A DNA stretch of 64,000 nt from Gammaproteobacteria bacterium (GTDB taxonomy: Bacteria; Pseudomonadota; Gammaproteobacteria; Steroidobacterales; Steroidobacteraceae): contig JAQGOE010000129.1 in the NCBI GenBank assembly GCA_028293725.1, forward strand, positions 7,824 through 71,823, given 5' to 3'. The first letter of the stretch is position 1. Each line of letters starts with the position of its first letter. Below the pieces are notes generated by a model. That model was not told where the DNA came from, did not search any database, and worked only from the letters and a program-made list of their open reading frames with translations. Both the position numbers and the translations under genes were made by a program. Of this stretch, positions 26,601-35,392 are shown in pieces.

Positions 26601-27542
26601 ATGCCTAAACATCTAACTCTGGCGACGTCCGCATTGGCCGAGCTCGTGGCGGTTTTTCTGCTCACTGCATTCGCCACAGCGGCGACGGCGGCGATTGAGG
26701 CTTACCCGGCCACATTCCACACCGAGATGGTGCCGACCAACGGCACCCGGCTCTATGTCCGCGTGGGCGGCAAAGGACCGGCCGTCGTCCTCTTGCATGG
26801 CTTCGGTGACACTGGAGACATGTGGGCACCCCTGGCCGCAGTGCTCGTCAAGGACCACACCGTGATCGTCCCCGACCTCCGCGGTATGGGTCTGTCAGAC
26901 CACCCTGACACCGGCTACACCAAAAAGAACCAGGCTGTTGACATCGCCGGTGTCATGGATGCACTCAAGGTGCAGCAGGCAGCCCTGGTAACGCACGATA
27001 TCGGCGACATGGTGGGCTATGCACTGGCCGCACAGTATCCCGCCCGAGTCACCCGCTGGGTGGTGATCGACGCGCCGCTGCCGGGCATCGGTGACTGGGA
27101 CAAAATCCTCCTCACTCCCATGCTGTGGCATTTCAACTTCCGGGGCCCGGACGAAGAGCGGCTCGTACAGGGTCGCGAGCGGATTTACCTCGACCGCTTC
27201 TACAACGAATTGTCCGCCGATCCGAAGTCGATCGATGAGGCAACGCGCCAGCACTACGCCGACCTTTATGCGCGGCCGCACGCCATGCACGACGCCTTTG
27301 AGCAATTCGGCGCCTTCAACCAGGACGCCATAGACAACAAGGCGCTGCTGGCCAAGGTGGGCAAGCTGACCCTGCCGGTGCTCGCGATCGGAGCCGAAAA
27401 ATCCTTCGGCGCCGCCGAGCTGGAGGATCTGCGGTATGTCGCCAGCAATGTGACCGGCGGCATCGTGCCCAACTCCGGACATTGGATCATGGAAGAGAAC
27501 CCCAAGGCGACCATCCAGCAGGTCACGGCCTTTCTGAAGTAG
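26601..27542 (+). CDS. Exported alpha/beta hydrolase (epoxide hydrolase/dehalogenase-like)
   Basis: 313 residues with a signal peptide (ELVAVFLLTAFATAATAA). The hydrolase core has VVLLHGFGDTGDMW (oxyanion region), VPDLRGMGLSDHP, the nucleophile elbow LVTHDIGDMVGY with Asp in place of Ser, and a C-terminal NSGHWIMEENP His. An Asp nucleophile is the mark of epoxide hydrolases and haloalkane dehalogenases. The elbow is HDIGD rather than the commoner HDWGG, so activity may differ. Neighbour: divergent LysR regulator. Confidence 0.88.
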   Translation: MPKHLTLATSALAELVAVFLLTAFATAATAAIEAYPATFHTEMVPTNGTRLYVRVGGKGPAVVLLHGFGDTGDMWAPLAAVLVKDHTVIVPDLRGMGLSDHPDTGYTKKNQAVDIAGVMDALKVQQAALVTHDIGDMVGYALAAQYPARVTRWVVIDAPLPGIGDWDKILLTPMLWHFNFRGPDEERLVQGRERIYLDRFYNELSADPKSIDEATRQHYADLYARPHAMHDAFEQFGAFNQDAIDNKALLAKVGKLTLPVLAIGAEKSFGAAELEDLRYVASNVTGGIVPNSGHWIMEENPKATIQQVTAFLK

Positions 27543-27726
27543 GGAAAATACTGGCGCTGAAAAAATAGAGGGCCGCGCCGGCGGCAAGGGCTGCAGGCGG
27601 CGGCGGGGGACTCAGCGGCGGCGCTCCGGCCGCCGGAGAGGGACCGCGACGGCGGCAGGAACGCCCTTCGGCTAGAATAGGCGCAGCAACTCAAGCCGCC
27701 AGCGGCCGCCCGCCGCAGAGAGTGAA

Positions 27727-29268
27727 ATGTCCGTCATCCAGCAGGAAGATCTCATCCAGAGCGTAGCCGACGCCCTGCAGTACATCAGCTATTACCACCC
27801 GCTCGATTACATCACCTCGCTCGGCCGGGCTTACGAGCTCGAGCAGAGTCCCGCGGCCAAGGACGCCATCGCCCAGATCCTCACCAACAGCCGTATGTGC
27901 GCCGAGGGGCGGCGGCCGATCTGCCAGGACACCGGCATTGTCACGGTGTTCATGAAAGTGGGGATGGACGTGCGCTGGGGGAGCAAGTCCGGTGCAGCCA
28001 CGCTCGGTGTCAGCGATATGGTGAACGAGGGCGTGCGCCAGGCCTATCTCTTCCCCGAAAACGTGCTGCGCGCGTCGATCGTCAATCCGCCCGAAGGCGC
28101 GCGTAAAAATACGAAGGACAACACGCCGGCCGTCATCCACTACGAGATCGTGCCGGGTGACACGGTCGACGTGCAGGTGGCGGCCAAGGGCGGTGGCTCG
28201 GAGAACAAGTCGAAGTTCGTGATGCTCGAGCCCTCGGACTCGATTGTCGACTGGGTATTGAAAACCGTCCCGACCATGGGCGCGGGATGGTGCCCACCGG
28301 GCATGCTCGGCATCGGCATCGGCGGCACGGCCGAGAAAGCGATGGTGATGGCGAAGGAATCGCTGATGGAGTCCATCGATATCCAGGAAGTCATTGCACG
28401 CGGTCCGAAGGGCTGGCTGGAAGAATTGCGTGTGGAGCTTTTCGAGAAGGTCAACGCGCTCGGTATCGGCGCGCAAGGACTCGGCGGACTCGCAACGGTT
28501 CTGGACGTCAAGATCCTGTCGGCGCCCACTCACGCCGCATCCAAGCCGGTCGCGATCATTCCAAATTGCGCCGCCACTCGCCACGTGCATTTCTCGCTCG
28601 ATGGCAACGGTCCCGCGAAACTCGAAGCACCGCCACTGGATGCCTGGCCAAAGGTTCATTGGGTCGCCGATGCCGCGAGCAGCCGGCGCGTGGATCTCAA
28701 CACGCTGACCAGGGATGAAGTCGCCTCGTGGCAGCCGGGACAGCGACTGTTGCTCTCCGGCAAGATGCTGACGGGACGCGACGCCGCGCATAAGCGCATT
28801 TCCGACATGGTCGCGAATGGCGAAAAGCTACCGGTCGATTTCGCGAACCGCGTCATCTACTACGTAGGCCCTGTTGATCCGGTGCGCGAAGAGGCGGTAG
28901 GCCCGGCGGGCCCCACCACTGCCACGCGCATGGACAAGTTCACCGAGCTGATGCTGGCAAAGACCGGTCTCATCGCCATGATCGGCAAAGCGGAGCGCGG
29001 TCCCGTGGCGATCGAAGCGATCAAGAATCACAAGGCCGCGTACCTGATGGCCGTCGGTGGCGCGGCTTACCTGGTCTCGAAGGCGATCCGCGGCGCGAAA
29101 GTCCTCGCCTTCGAGGATCTCGGTATGGAGGCGATCTACGAATTCGACGTGCAGGACATGCCGGTTACGGTGGCGGTCGACTCGACCGGTACCTCCGTAC
29201 ATAACACCGGCCCGAAGGAATGGCGCGTAAAAATCGCGTCGCTACAGACGCGAGCGACCACTAAATAG
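27727..29268 (+). CDS. Fumarate hydratase class I (iron-sulfur)
   Basis: Interconverts fumarate and malate in the TCA cycle. 513 residues, the length of single-chain class I fumarases. Cluster-ligand cysteines occur in RRPICQDTGIV, GAGWCPPGMLGIGIGG and IPNCAATRHVHF. The C-terminal beta domain has SGKMLTGRDAAHKRISDM, GPTTATRMDKF and the substrate-handling GKAERG. The class needs an oxygen-sensitive 4Fe-4S cluster supplied by the Isc machinery encoded at 43.8-45.7 kb. A TAGAAT box about 50 bases upstream may be its -10. Confidence 0.95.
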   Translation: MSVIQQEDLIQSVADALQYISYYHPLDYITSLGRAYELEQSPAAKDAIAQILTNSRMCAEGRRPICQDTGIVTVFMKVGMDVRWGSKSGAATLGVSDMVNEGVRQAYLFPENVLRASIVNPPEGARKNTKDNTPAVIHYEIVPGDTVDVQVAAKGGGSENKSKFVMLEPSDSIVDWVLKTVPTMGAGWCPPGMLGIGIGGTAEKAMVMAKESLMESIDIQEVIARGPKGWLEELRVELFEKVNALGIGAQGLGGLATVLDVKILSAPTHAASKPVAIIPNCAATRHVHFSLDGNGPAKLEAPPLDAWPKVHWVADAASSRRVDLNTLTRDEVASWQPGQRLLLSGKMLTGRDAAHKRISDMVANGEKLPVDFANRVIYYVGPVDPVREEAVGPAGPTTATRMDKFTELMLAKTGLIAMIGKAERGPVAIEAIKNHKAAYLMAVGGAAYLVSKAIRGAKVLAFEDLGMEAIYEFDVQDMPVTVAVDSTGTSVHNTGPKEWRVKIASLQTRATTK

Positions 29269-29284
29269 GCCATCGGCAAATAGA

Positions 29285-30376
29285 CTATCGGCGAGGAAGC
29301 TCGACGAGGAAGCTCGTGCTTCGCGCGTCGGTCTTTACATCCACTCGGCCTCCGTGGGCGAGTACGATCTGTTGCACGATGTAGAGCCCGAGTCCCAGGC
29401 CCTCACGGCGACCTAACTGCCGCTGGCCCCCGCGGAAGGGGTCGAACAGATGCGGCAGAACGTCTTCCGGTATCACACCCGTGTTACTAACCGTGAGCGT
29501 GACCCAGTCCGGCCGCGTACCGTTCAAGATGACTTCGATCGGATCCTTGCTTTCGCCGTGCTCGAGCGCGTTGCCGATGAGGTTTGAAGTCACCTGTGCA
29601 AGCCGGTCTGCATCCCAACTACCCGTCAGATCGCCTTCCAGGCGAGTCTCGAATCGTCCGGTCGGGAAGGCGACCTGGTGCTCCTGAATGACCCTTTGCA
29701 CCAGCACAGCGAATTCCGTCTCCTGCCGCCGTAGCGGAATGCCGCCACCCAGCCGTGCACGGGTGAGATCCAACATGTCGTCGATCATGCGGCTCATACG
29801 CCTGCCGCTGCTCACCATACGAGTTGCGGACTGCTTCACGACATCTTCCTTGGAGATGCGCTCGAGGAGGTTGGCCGAATTCAGGATGGCGCTGAGCGGA
29901 TTACGCAGATCGTGGCCCAGCACCGCGGTAAACAGCTCGTTCAGGCGCAATGTCTCGGTCAACTCCTGGAGCTGGCGGGCGAGCTGTTGCTTCTGGAGGT
30001 AGAGCTGAAAAAACACGTCCGCCTTGCTCTTGAGAATGTGCGGATCGATCGGCTTGTAGAGAAAATCCACGGCGCCCGTATCGTAGCCCTTGAAGAGCCG
30101 ATACTGGTCGCGGACGCCGGCGGTGACGAAGATGATCGGAACGTGTCGCGTACGGTCGCTGCCACGCATGAGCTCCGCTAGCTCGAACCCGTCCATGTCG
30201 GGCATCTGCACGTCCAGGAATGCCAAGGCGACCTCGTTGGCCAGCAACAACTCGAGAGCCTCGGCGCCAGAGCGTGCCTGGAGGATCTCCACGTCCTCAC
30301 GGCGTAATAGCGCCGCGAGCGCGAGGAGGTTTTCCTCGAGATCATCGACTAACAGGCACTTTACACGGGCGGTCAT
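29285..30376 (-). CDS. Response regulator receiver-histidine kinase hybrid
   Basis: 363 residues, soluble. The N-terminal receiver domain (about 5-120) has phospho-acceptor Asp55 in LAFLDVQMPDMDG and Lys in FLYKPIDPH. A coiled segment follows (LQKQQLARQLQELTETLRLN). The histidine kinase core has VLGHDLRNPLSAI with its His near 156, N-box NLIGNALEHGES and G-box RREGLGLGLYIVQQI. It is the last gene of the leftward signalling unit, 31 bases after the CheB stop. It could receive phosphate from the large hybrid kinase and pass it on, though no output domain is present. Confidence 0.9.
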   Translation of the reverse strand: MTARVKCLLVDDLEENLLALAALLRREDVEILQARSGAEALELLLANEVALAFLDVQMPDMDGFELAELMRGSDRTRHVPIIFVTAGVRDQYRLFKGYDTGAVDFLYKPIDPHILKSKADVFFQLYLQKQQLARQLQELTETLRLNELFTAVLGHDLRNPLSAILNSANLLERISKEDVVKQSATRMVSSGRRMSRMIDDMLDLTRARLGGGIPLRRQETEFAVLVQRVIQEHQVAFPTGRFETRLEGDLTGSWDADRLAQVTSNLIGNALEHGESKDPIEVILNGTRPDWVTLTVSNTGVIPEDVLPHLFDPFRGGQRQLGRREGLGLGLYIVQQIVLAHGGRVDVKTDARSTSFLVELPRR

Positions 30377-30407
30377 TCAGTCAGCCTGCCGAAAAACGTA
30401 CGACTCA

Positions 30408-30998
30408 TCATTTCATTCCCCAGGTCTCGAAGAGACTCTGCAGCTGCGCCAGCGAAAGCACGAAGTCGACCGGCCCCTCCCGCAGGGCGGCCTCCGGCAG
30501 GAAGGGCACGGCGGCACCGCCCGGGTCCTGCACGACCGTGCAGCCCCCGGCACGGCCGATCGCGGCCAGCCCCTCGGCGCCATCCTGGTTGGCGCCGGTC
30601 AGAATCAATCCCAACAGGCGCTCGCCGTAGATATCCGCCGCCGAATCGAACAGCACGTCGATGGAGGGTCGTGAAAAATGCACGGGCTCGTCACTAGACA
30701 GCGCCAGTGCCGGACCACGGTCCAACAGCAAATGATAATCGGGTGGCGCAAAGTACACGGTGCCCGGCTGCACCGGTTCTTTGTCCTCCGCTTCACGAAC
30801 CGGCAATGCACACCGGGCGCCGAAGAGCTCGGAGAGCAGGCTCGGCCGCTCGCGCGGTATATGAATCACGATGAAGAAGGAAGCACGACAGGCCGCGGGC
30901 AGTATCGATAGGAGCGTGGATAACACGTCCACGCCGCCGGCCGAGGCGCCGATCGCGACAGCTTCGATAGCACGCGTCGCGGGCATGAGTGGCGTCAC
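30408..30998 (-). CDS. CheB-type methylesterase domain protein (no receiver)
   Basis: 196 residues holding only the methylesterase domain. The catalytic triad is visible: Ser19 in AIGASAGGVDVL, His46 in FIVIHIPRERPS, Asp139 in LTGANQDGAEGL. The GTG start at 30998 has AGGAGG 5 bases upstream and overlaps the cheR stop as GTGA; the in-frame ATG at 30986 is worse placed. No CheA, CheW or methyl-accepting protein is nearby, so the role is probably outside classical chemotaxis, in a kinase pathway with the adjacent CheR. This is inference. Confidence 0.9.
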   Translation of the reverse strand: MTPLMPATRAIEAVAIGASAGGVDVLSTLLSILPAACRASFFIVIHIPRERPSLLSELFGARCALPVREAEDKEPVQPGTVYFAPPDYHLLLDRGPALALSSDEPVHFSRPSIDVLFDSAADIYGERLLGLILTGANQDGAEGLAAIGRAGGCTVVQDPGGAAVPFLPEAALREGPVDFVLSLAQLQSLFETWGMK

Positions 30999-31819
30999 GA
31001 AGCCTCCTTCTGGAAGATCTTGTCGCTCACGGCGAAATCCGAGAAGGCGAACGACTGCGTCGAAAAGCGTAGCGATTCTTTCGCGCCGAGACCGAGAAAC
31101 CCTTTCCGGCACAACGAGTCGCGGAACAATCCCAACACCCGGTCCTGCAACTCGCGATCGAAATAGATGAGCACGTTGCGGCAGGAGACCAGCTGCACTT
31201 CCGAAAAGGTGCTGTCGGTGGACAGGCTGTGATCGGCGAACACGATGTTTGTTTTGAGCGACTTGTCGAACACCGCCTTGCCATACGCGGCCGTGTAGTA
31301 GTCGGACAGCGAGCTGCGCGCGCCGGACTTACGGTGGTTCTCGGTGAATCCGCCGATACGCGCGGCATCGTAGATGCCCGACTGCGCCCGCTCCAGCGCC
31401 CCGGCATTGATGTCCGTCGCGTAGATCAGGGAGCGCTCCAGCAGTCCCTCTTCCTGCAACAGGATGGCCATCGAGTAGACCTCTTCGCCGGTACTGCACC
31501 CGGCCACCCAGATCTTCAGCGACGGGTAGGTCCGCAGCAGGGGCACGACCTTCTCGCGCAGCGCCCGGAAATACGCCGGGTCGCGAAACATCTCGCTCAC
31601 CTGCACGGTGAGGAAATCGAGTAGCGCCGGAAACAGCGCCGGCTCATGTAGGAGCCGGTCCTGCAATTGCGACAGCGTCTGGCAGCCGAACCGCTCCATC
31701 GCCTGTGTCAGGCGGCGCTTGAGTGACGCAGCGGCATAACCGCGGAAGTCGTAATGATACTTGCGGTACACAGCCTCGAGCAGCAGCGGCAACTCGATGT
31801 CGAAGGCAGTGCTGGTCAC
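30995..31819 (-). CDS. CheR-type protein-glutamate methyltransferase
   Basis: 274 residues. The N-terminal helical domain (YDFRGYAAASLKRRLTQAME) is followed by the SAM-binding fold with KIWVAGCSTGEEVYSMAILL, YATDINAGALERAQSGIY and VSCRNVLIYFDRELQDRVL. It ends FSDFAVSDKIFQKEAS. Start: GTG at 31819 (VTSTAFDIELPLLLEAVYRK) with AAAGGAG upstream, overlapping nothing essential; other starts would run into the hybrid kinase gene. Its stop overlaps the cheB start. Substrate proteins are unknown because no receptor gene is adjacent. Confidence 0.9.
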   Translation of the reverse strand: MTSTAFDIELPLLLEAVYRKYHYDFRGYAAASLKRRLTQAMERFGCQTLSQLQDRLLHEPALFPALLDFLTVQVSEMFRDPAYFRALREKVVPLLRTYPSLKIWVAGCSTGEEVYSMAILLQEEGLLERSLIYATDINAGALERAQSGIYDAARIGGFTENHRKSGARSSLSDYYTAAYGKAVFDKSLKTNIVFADHSLSTDSTFSEVQLVSCRNVLIYFDRELQDRVLGLFRDSLCRKGFLGLGAKESLRFSTQSFAFSDFAVSDKIFQKEAS

Positions 31820-31835
31820 TTCGCCCGTGACTCCT

Positions 31836-34800
31836 TTACTGCGCCATCCAAACCCGGACGAGCGACAGCAGTTTATCGACATCCAGTGGCTTGGCGATGT
31901 AGTCGTTGGCTCCAGCCTGCAGGCATTTCTCCTGGTCGTCCTTCATCGCCTTGGCGGTGAGCGCAATGATGGGGAGCTTCTGCCATTCGGGGCGCTTGCG
32001 GATCTCGCGCATGGCCGTGAGACCGTCCATCTCGGGCATCATGATGTCCATCAGTACGAGGTCAACATTAGTCTCGGCGGCCACCGAGCTGCGTGCGAGC
32101 ACCTCCAGGGCTTCCCGGCCATTGCGTGCGATCTCCACTTTCGCGCCGCGTGGCTCGAGAACTTTCGAGAGCGCGAAGATATTGCGCACGTCGTCCTCCA
32201 CGATGAGGATGCGGCGGCCCTCAAAAGCGGACTCGCGGTCCCGCGCCTCGCGCAACATGCGCTGGTGCTCCGGCGGCAACTTGGACTCGACCTGGTGCAG
32301 AAACAGGGTGACCTCGTCCAGCAGGCGCTCGGGTGAGCGAACGTCCTTGATGATGATGGAGCGCGAAAACCGTCGCAGTCTTTGTTCCTCGTCGCGGGTG
32401 AGGGATCGGCCCGTATAGACGATGACCGGCGGAAAAGACACCTCATCCGTTTCCGCCATCCGTTGCAGCATTTCATAGCCACTCAGGTCGGGCAGACTCA
32501 GGTCCAGCACGAGACAGTCGAAGGTCGTTTGCTTCAGACGCTCCAGGGCTTCGGTGGCCGTGGCAACATCCGAAATCTCCACTCCTTCGCTCGAGAGTAA
32601 CTGCCGGATGCTGTCACGCTGCCGCGGGTCGTCCTCCACGACGAGCACCCGGCGTACCCCCTGCTGGAGCTTGGCTTCGAGTTTCTCGAAGGCCGTCAAC
32701 AACTGCTCGCGCTTCACGGGCTTGAGTGCGTAACCGACTGCTCCGAGACTGAGCGCTTCCTGGCTGAAGTCCGCGACCGATACGGCGTGCACCGGGATGT
32801 GACGCGTGATCGGGGTGCGCTTGAGATCGTTGAGAACTTCGAGACCGGGGCGATCGGGGAGATTCATGTCCAGAATGATCGCGTGCACCCTGAATCTCTG
32901 CGCGGCGACCAGAGCGTCGCCCGCCGTTTGAGTGGCGACACAAAGGAACCCCAACTCACGCGCCAGATCGCGCAGGATCACGGCGAACCGCAGATCGTCC
33001 TCCACGATGAGAATAATCCTCGAGTCGGCCGCTATCCGCGCGCGGTCGTCCTCCACGAGCGATGGTGTGAGCTCGATGGGGAGGGGCGGCTGCGCGAAAT
33101 TGAACGCTGGAGATAAGGTCGGCGCTCTGGCGGCCGGCGGTGGCTCAGGCTGCAACAATGTTGAGGCGAGGCTGACACCAGTCTGACTCGAGCGTTCGAT
33201 AGCGGCCGGCCCCGAGTACTGCAACGGAAGCGTGAGCGTGAAGACACTGCCCTTCCCCGCCTCACTCTGCACCGTAACATCGCCACCCAGCAGTCGGGCG
33301 AGATCCCGCGAAATTGACAGGCCCAGACCCGTGCCGCCGTACTTGCGGTGGGTGCTACCGTCGGCCTGGCGGAACGCCTCGAAAATAATCTCCTGTTGCT
33401 CCGGCGGAATGCCAATACCGCTGTCTTGTACGGCGAAGGCAACCTGGCCTCCCGGAGCGGCCGAGACCCGCAGCGAAATGGCGCCCCGCTCGGTGAACTT
33501 GAAGGCGTTGGAGAGCAGATTTTTCAGGATCTGGCCGAGTCGCTGCGGATCCGTCTCGAGCCGCTCCGGCGTTCCGGGATCCACCGCAAAGGTGAACGTC
33601 AGGCGTCGCTCCCGCGCCAGTGGCTCGAAGCCGCGGCTCAGAGCCTCCACCGTGTGATGTATGCCCACGGACTCCGGCTGCACTTCGACCTTGCCGGATT
33701 CGATCTTCGACAGATCGAGGATGTCATTGATGAGGGCGAGCAGGTCGTTGCCGGCCCCGAAAATGGTCTGGGCAAACTTCACCTGCTCCTCGTTGAGCGT
33801 GCCCGGCTTGTTGTCCGCGAGCAGCTTCGCCAGGATGAGCGACGAGTTGAGCGGCGTGCGCAACTCGTGACTCATGTTGGCGAGGAACTCCGACTTGTAC
33901 TGGTTGGAGCGGGCGAGATCGGCGGCCCGCTCGCTGATCGCCACTTGGGCACGCTGCAGCTCGTCGCGCTGATTCTCGAGAATGCTGGCCTGTTCCTCCA
34001 GCTGCGAGTTGGTTTGCTCGAGCTCGGCCTGCTGCGACTCGAGGCGTACCTGCGATTCCTTCAACACCTGGCTCTGTTCGGCGAGCTCCTCGTTGGCGAC
34101 GCGCAGCTCCTCCTGCTGCGACTGCAGCTCTTCGGACTGGCGCTGGGTTTCCTCGAGCAACTCTTCGAGCCTGGTGCGGTCTTTCGAGGAACGGACGGCG
34201 ATGCCGATCGCCTCGCGTGCGCGCCGCAAGAGCTCCAGATCCGCGGGTTGTACCGCGCGGAAGAAACCCAGCTCGACTACAGCCTGCACCACTCCGCTAT
34301 CGTTCGCGGGAGCAACCAGGAGTTGTGTCGGATTCGCACGCCCCAGGGTGGACGCGACCGGGAGGTAATTGTCAGGGACATCCTGCACCGTCAGGACGCG
34401 GTTCTCCTTCAGAGCCTGCCCCGCGAGTCCGTCGCCGGGGCGCAAGGCGTCCGATCGCTGATCATGCCCGGCGGGCAGGGCGTATCCCGCGAACCGGTGG
34501 AACTGCCCACCCGGCTCGACGATGTACATCGCGCCAACCTGCGCATCGAGGTACCGGCCGAGGAAGCCGAGCACATTCTCCCCGAGCGTTTCCAAGCGCT
34601 GCTCGCCCTGCATGCGTTCAGACAGCCCCGCCAGTCCTGACTGCAGCCACGCTTCGGTCTGTTGTGTGAGGAAATCGCGGGAGGTCAGGAATCCCGCCGC
34701 GATAATGAGGACGAACAGGATCGCCGCACCACCGGATGTGATGACCAACGTGAACTCGCTGGCTTGGCGCGCGGTCTCGACACGTTGGGCGAGCGTGACG

Positions 34801-35339
34801 CGCTCCTGGTCTAGGAACTGATCGATGAGATCGCGAATACGATCCATGGTCAACTTGCCACGGTCGGTCAGCACGAGCGCCAGCGCCCCTTGCGCATTTC
34901 CCGACCGCTTGAGCACGATGCTTTCCTGCAGTTCGCCCAGCTTCTGCTCGGCGAAGCGCTGCACCTGGCTCAGCAACTCCTGCTGCCGGGGATTGTTGGC
35001 CGTCAGGCGCCGCAGCTCCTGCAGTTCGCCCGGAATGTCGGCGCGCGCGTTGTTGTAGGGCTCGAGGTAGCTCTCGCGGTCGGTCAACAGGTAGCCGCGC
35101 TGGCCGGTTTCGGCGTCTTTCACGCTCGACAGGAGGCCATCGACCCGCTGCATAACCGCCAGGGTATGGGTGGTGTTGGCGGCACTTTCCGCCTCGTCGT
35201 TCAGGGAGCGGTAGCCGAAGAATGCTATCAGGAGCACGGTGACGATGGCGGCGGCGAAGCCTGCGAACGTCCTGGGGGGGAGTGTCGGACCGAACCTGTT
35301 GGCCCGACGGGCGTTAGAGGGCGCGGTAGTTTCGCTCAT
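31836..35339 (-). CDS. CHASE3-GAF hybrid histidine kinase with three receiver domains
   Basis: 1167 residues. Order: transmembrane helix (about 27-46), periplasmic CHASE3-like helical domain (to about 190, with QRVDGLLSSVKDAETGQRGY), second transmembrane helix (about 196-216), GAF domain (about 240-390), coiled coil rich in Q and E (about 395-490), HisKA with FLANMSHELRTPLNS, HATPase with GTGLGLSISRDLARLLGG, then three receivers with phospho-Asp motifs AIILDMNLPD, CLVLDLSLPD and LVLMDIMMPEMDG. It is the first gene of the signalling unit and presumably the sensor. The stimulus is unknown. Confidence 0.93.
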   Translation of the reverse strand: MSETTAPSNARRANRFGPTLPPRTFAGFAAAIVTVLLIAFFGYRSLNDEAESAANTTHTLAVMQRVDGLLSSVKDAETGQRGYLLTDRESYLEPYNNARADIPGELQELRRLTANNPRQQELLSQVQRFAEQKLGELQESIVLKRSGNAQGALALVLTDRGKLTMDRIRDLIDQFLDQERVTLAQRVETARQASEFTLVITSGGAAILFVLIIAAGFLTSRDFLTQQTEAWLQSGLAGLSERMQGEQRLETLGENVLGFLGRYLDAQVGAMYIVEPGGQFHRFAGYALPAGHDQRSDALRPGDGLAGQALKENRVLTVQDVPDNYLPVASTLGRANPTQLLVAPANDSGVVQAVVELGFFRAVQPADLELLRRAREAIGIAVRSSKDRTRLEELLEETQRQSEELQSQQEELRVANEELAEQSQVLKESQVRLESQQAELEQTNSQLEEQASILENQRDELQRAQVAISERAADLARSNQYKSEFLANMSHELRTPLNSSLILAKLLADNKPGTLNEEQVKFAQTIFGAGNDLLALINDILDLSKIESGKVEVQPESVGIHHTVEALSRGFEPLARERRLTFTFAVDPGTPERLETDPQRLGQILKNLLSNAFKFTERGAISLRVSAAPGGQVAFAVQDSGIGIPPEQQEIIFEAFRQADGSTHRKYGGTGLGLSISRDLARLLGGDVTVQSEAGKGSVFTLTLPLQYSGPAAIERSSQTGVSLASTLLQPEPPPAARAPTLSPAFNFAQPPLPIELTPSLVEDDRARIAADSRIILIVEDDLRFAVILRDLARELGFLCVATQTAGDALVAAQRFRVHAIILDMNLPDRPGLEVLNDLKRTPITRHIPVHAVSVADFSQEALSLGAVGYALKPVKREQLLTAFEKLEAKLQQGVRRVLVVEDDPRQRDSIRQLLSSEGVEISDVATATEALERLKQTTFDCLVLDLSLPDLSGYEMLQRMAETDEVSFPPVIVYTGRSLTRDEEQRLRRFSRSIIIKDVRSPERLLDEVTLFLHQVESKLPPEHQRMLREARDRESAFEGRRILIVEDDVRNIFALSKVLEPRGAKVEIARNGREALEVLARSSVAAETNVDLVLMDIMMPEMDGLTAMREIRKRPEWQKLPIIALTAKAMKDDQEKCLQAGANDYIAKPLDVDKLLSLVRVWMAQ

Positions 35340-35392
35340 GATCTCGTCGTGTCAGGTCACTTCGGTTCGGTTCACCAGCCAGATTTTCCGCT

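Noticed and set aside
33348..34640. Long plus-strand open frame opposite the hybrid kinase
   Set aside because: It is the complement of a clearly coding gene in GC-rich DNA, has no family motifs, and its composition is that of a shadow frame.
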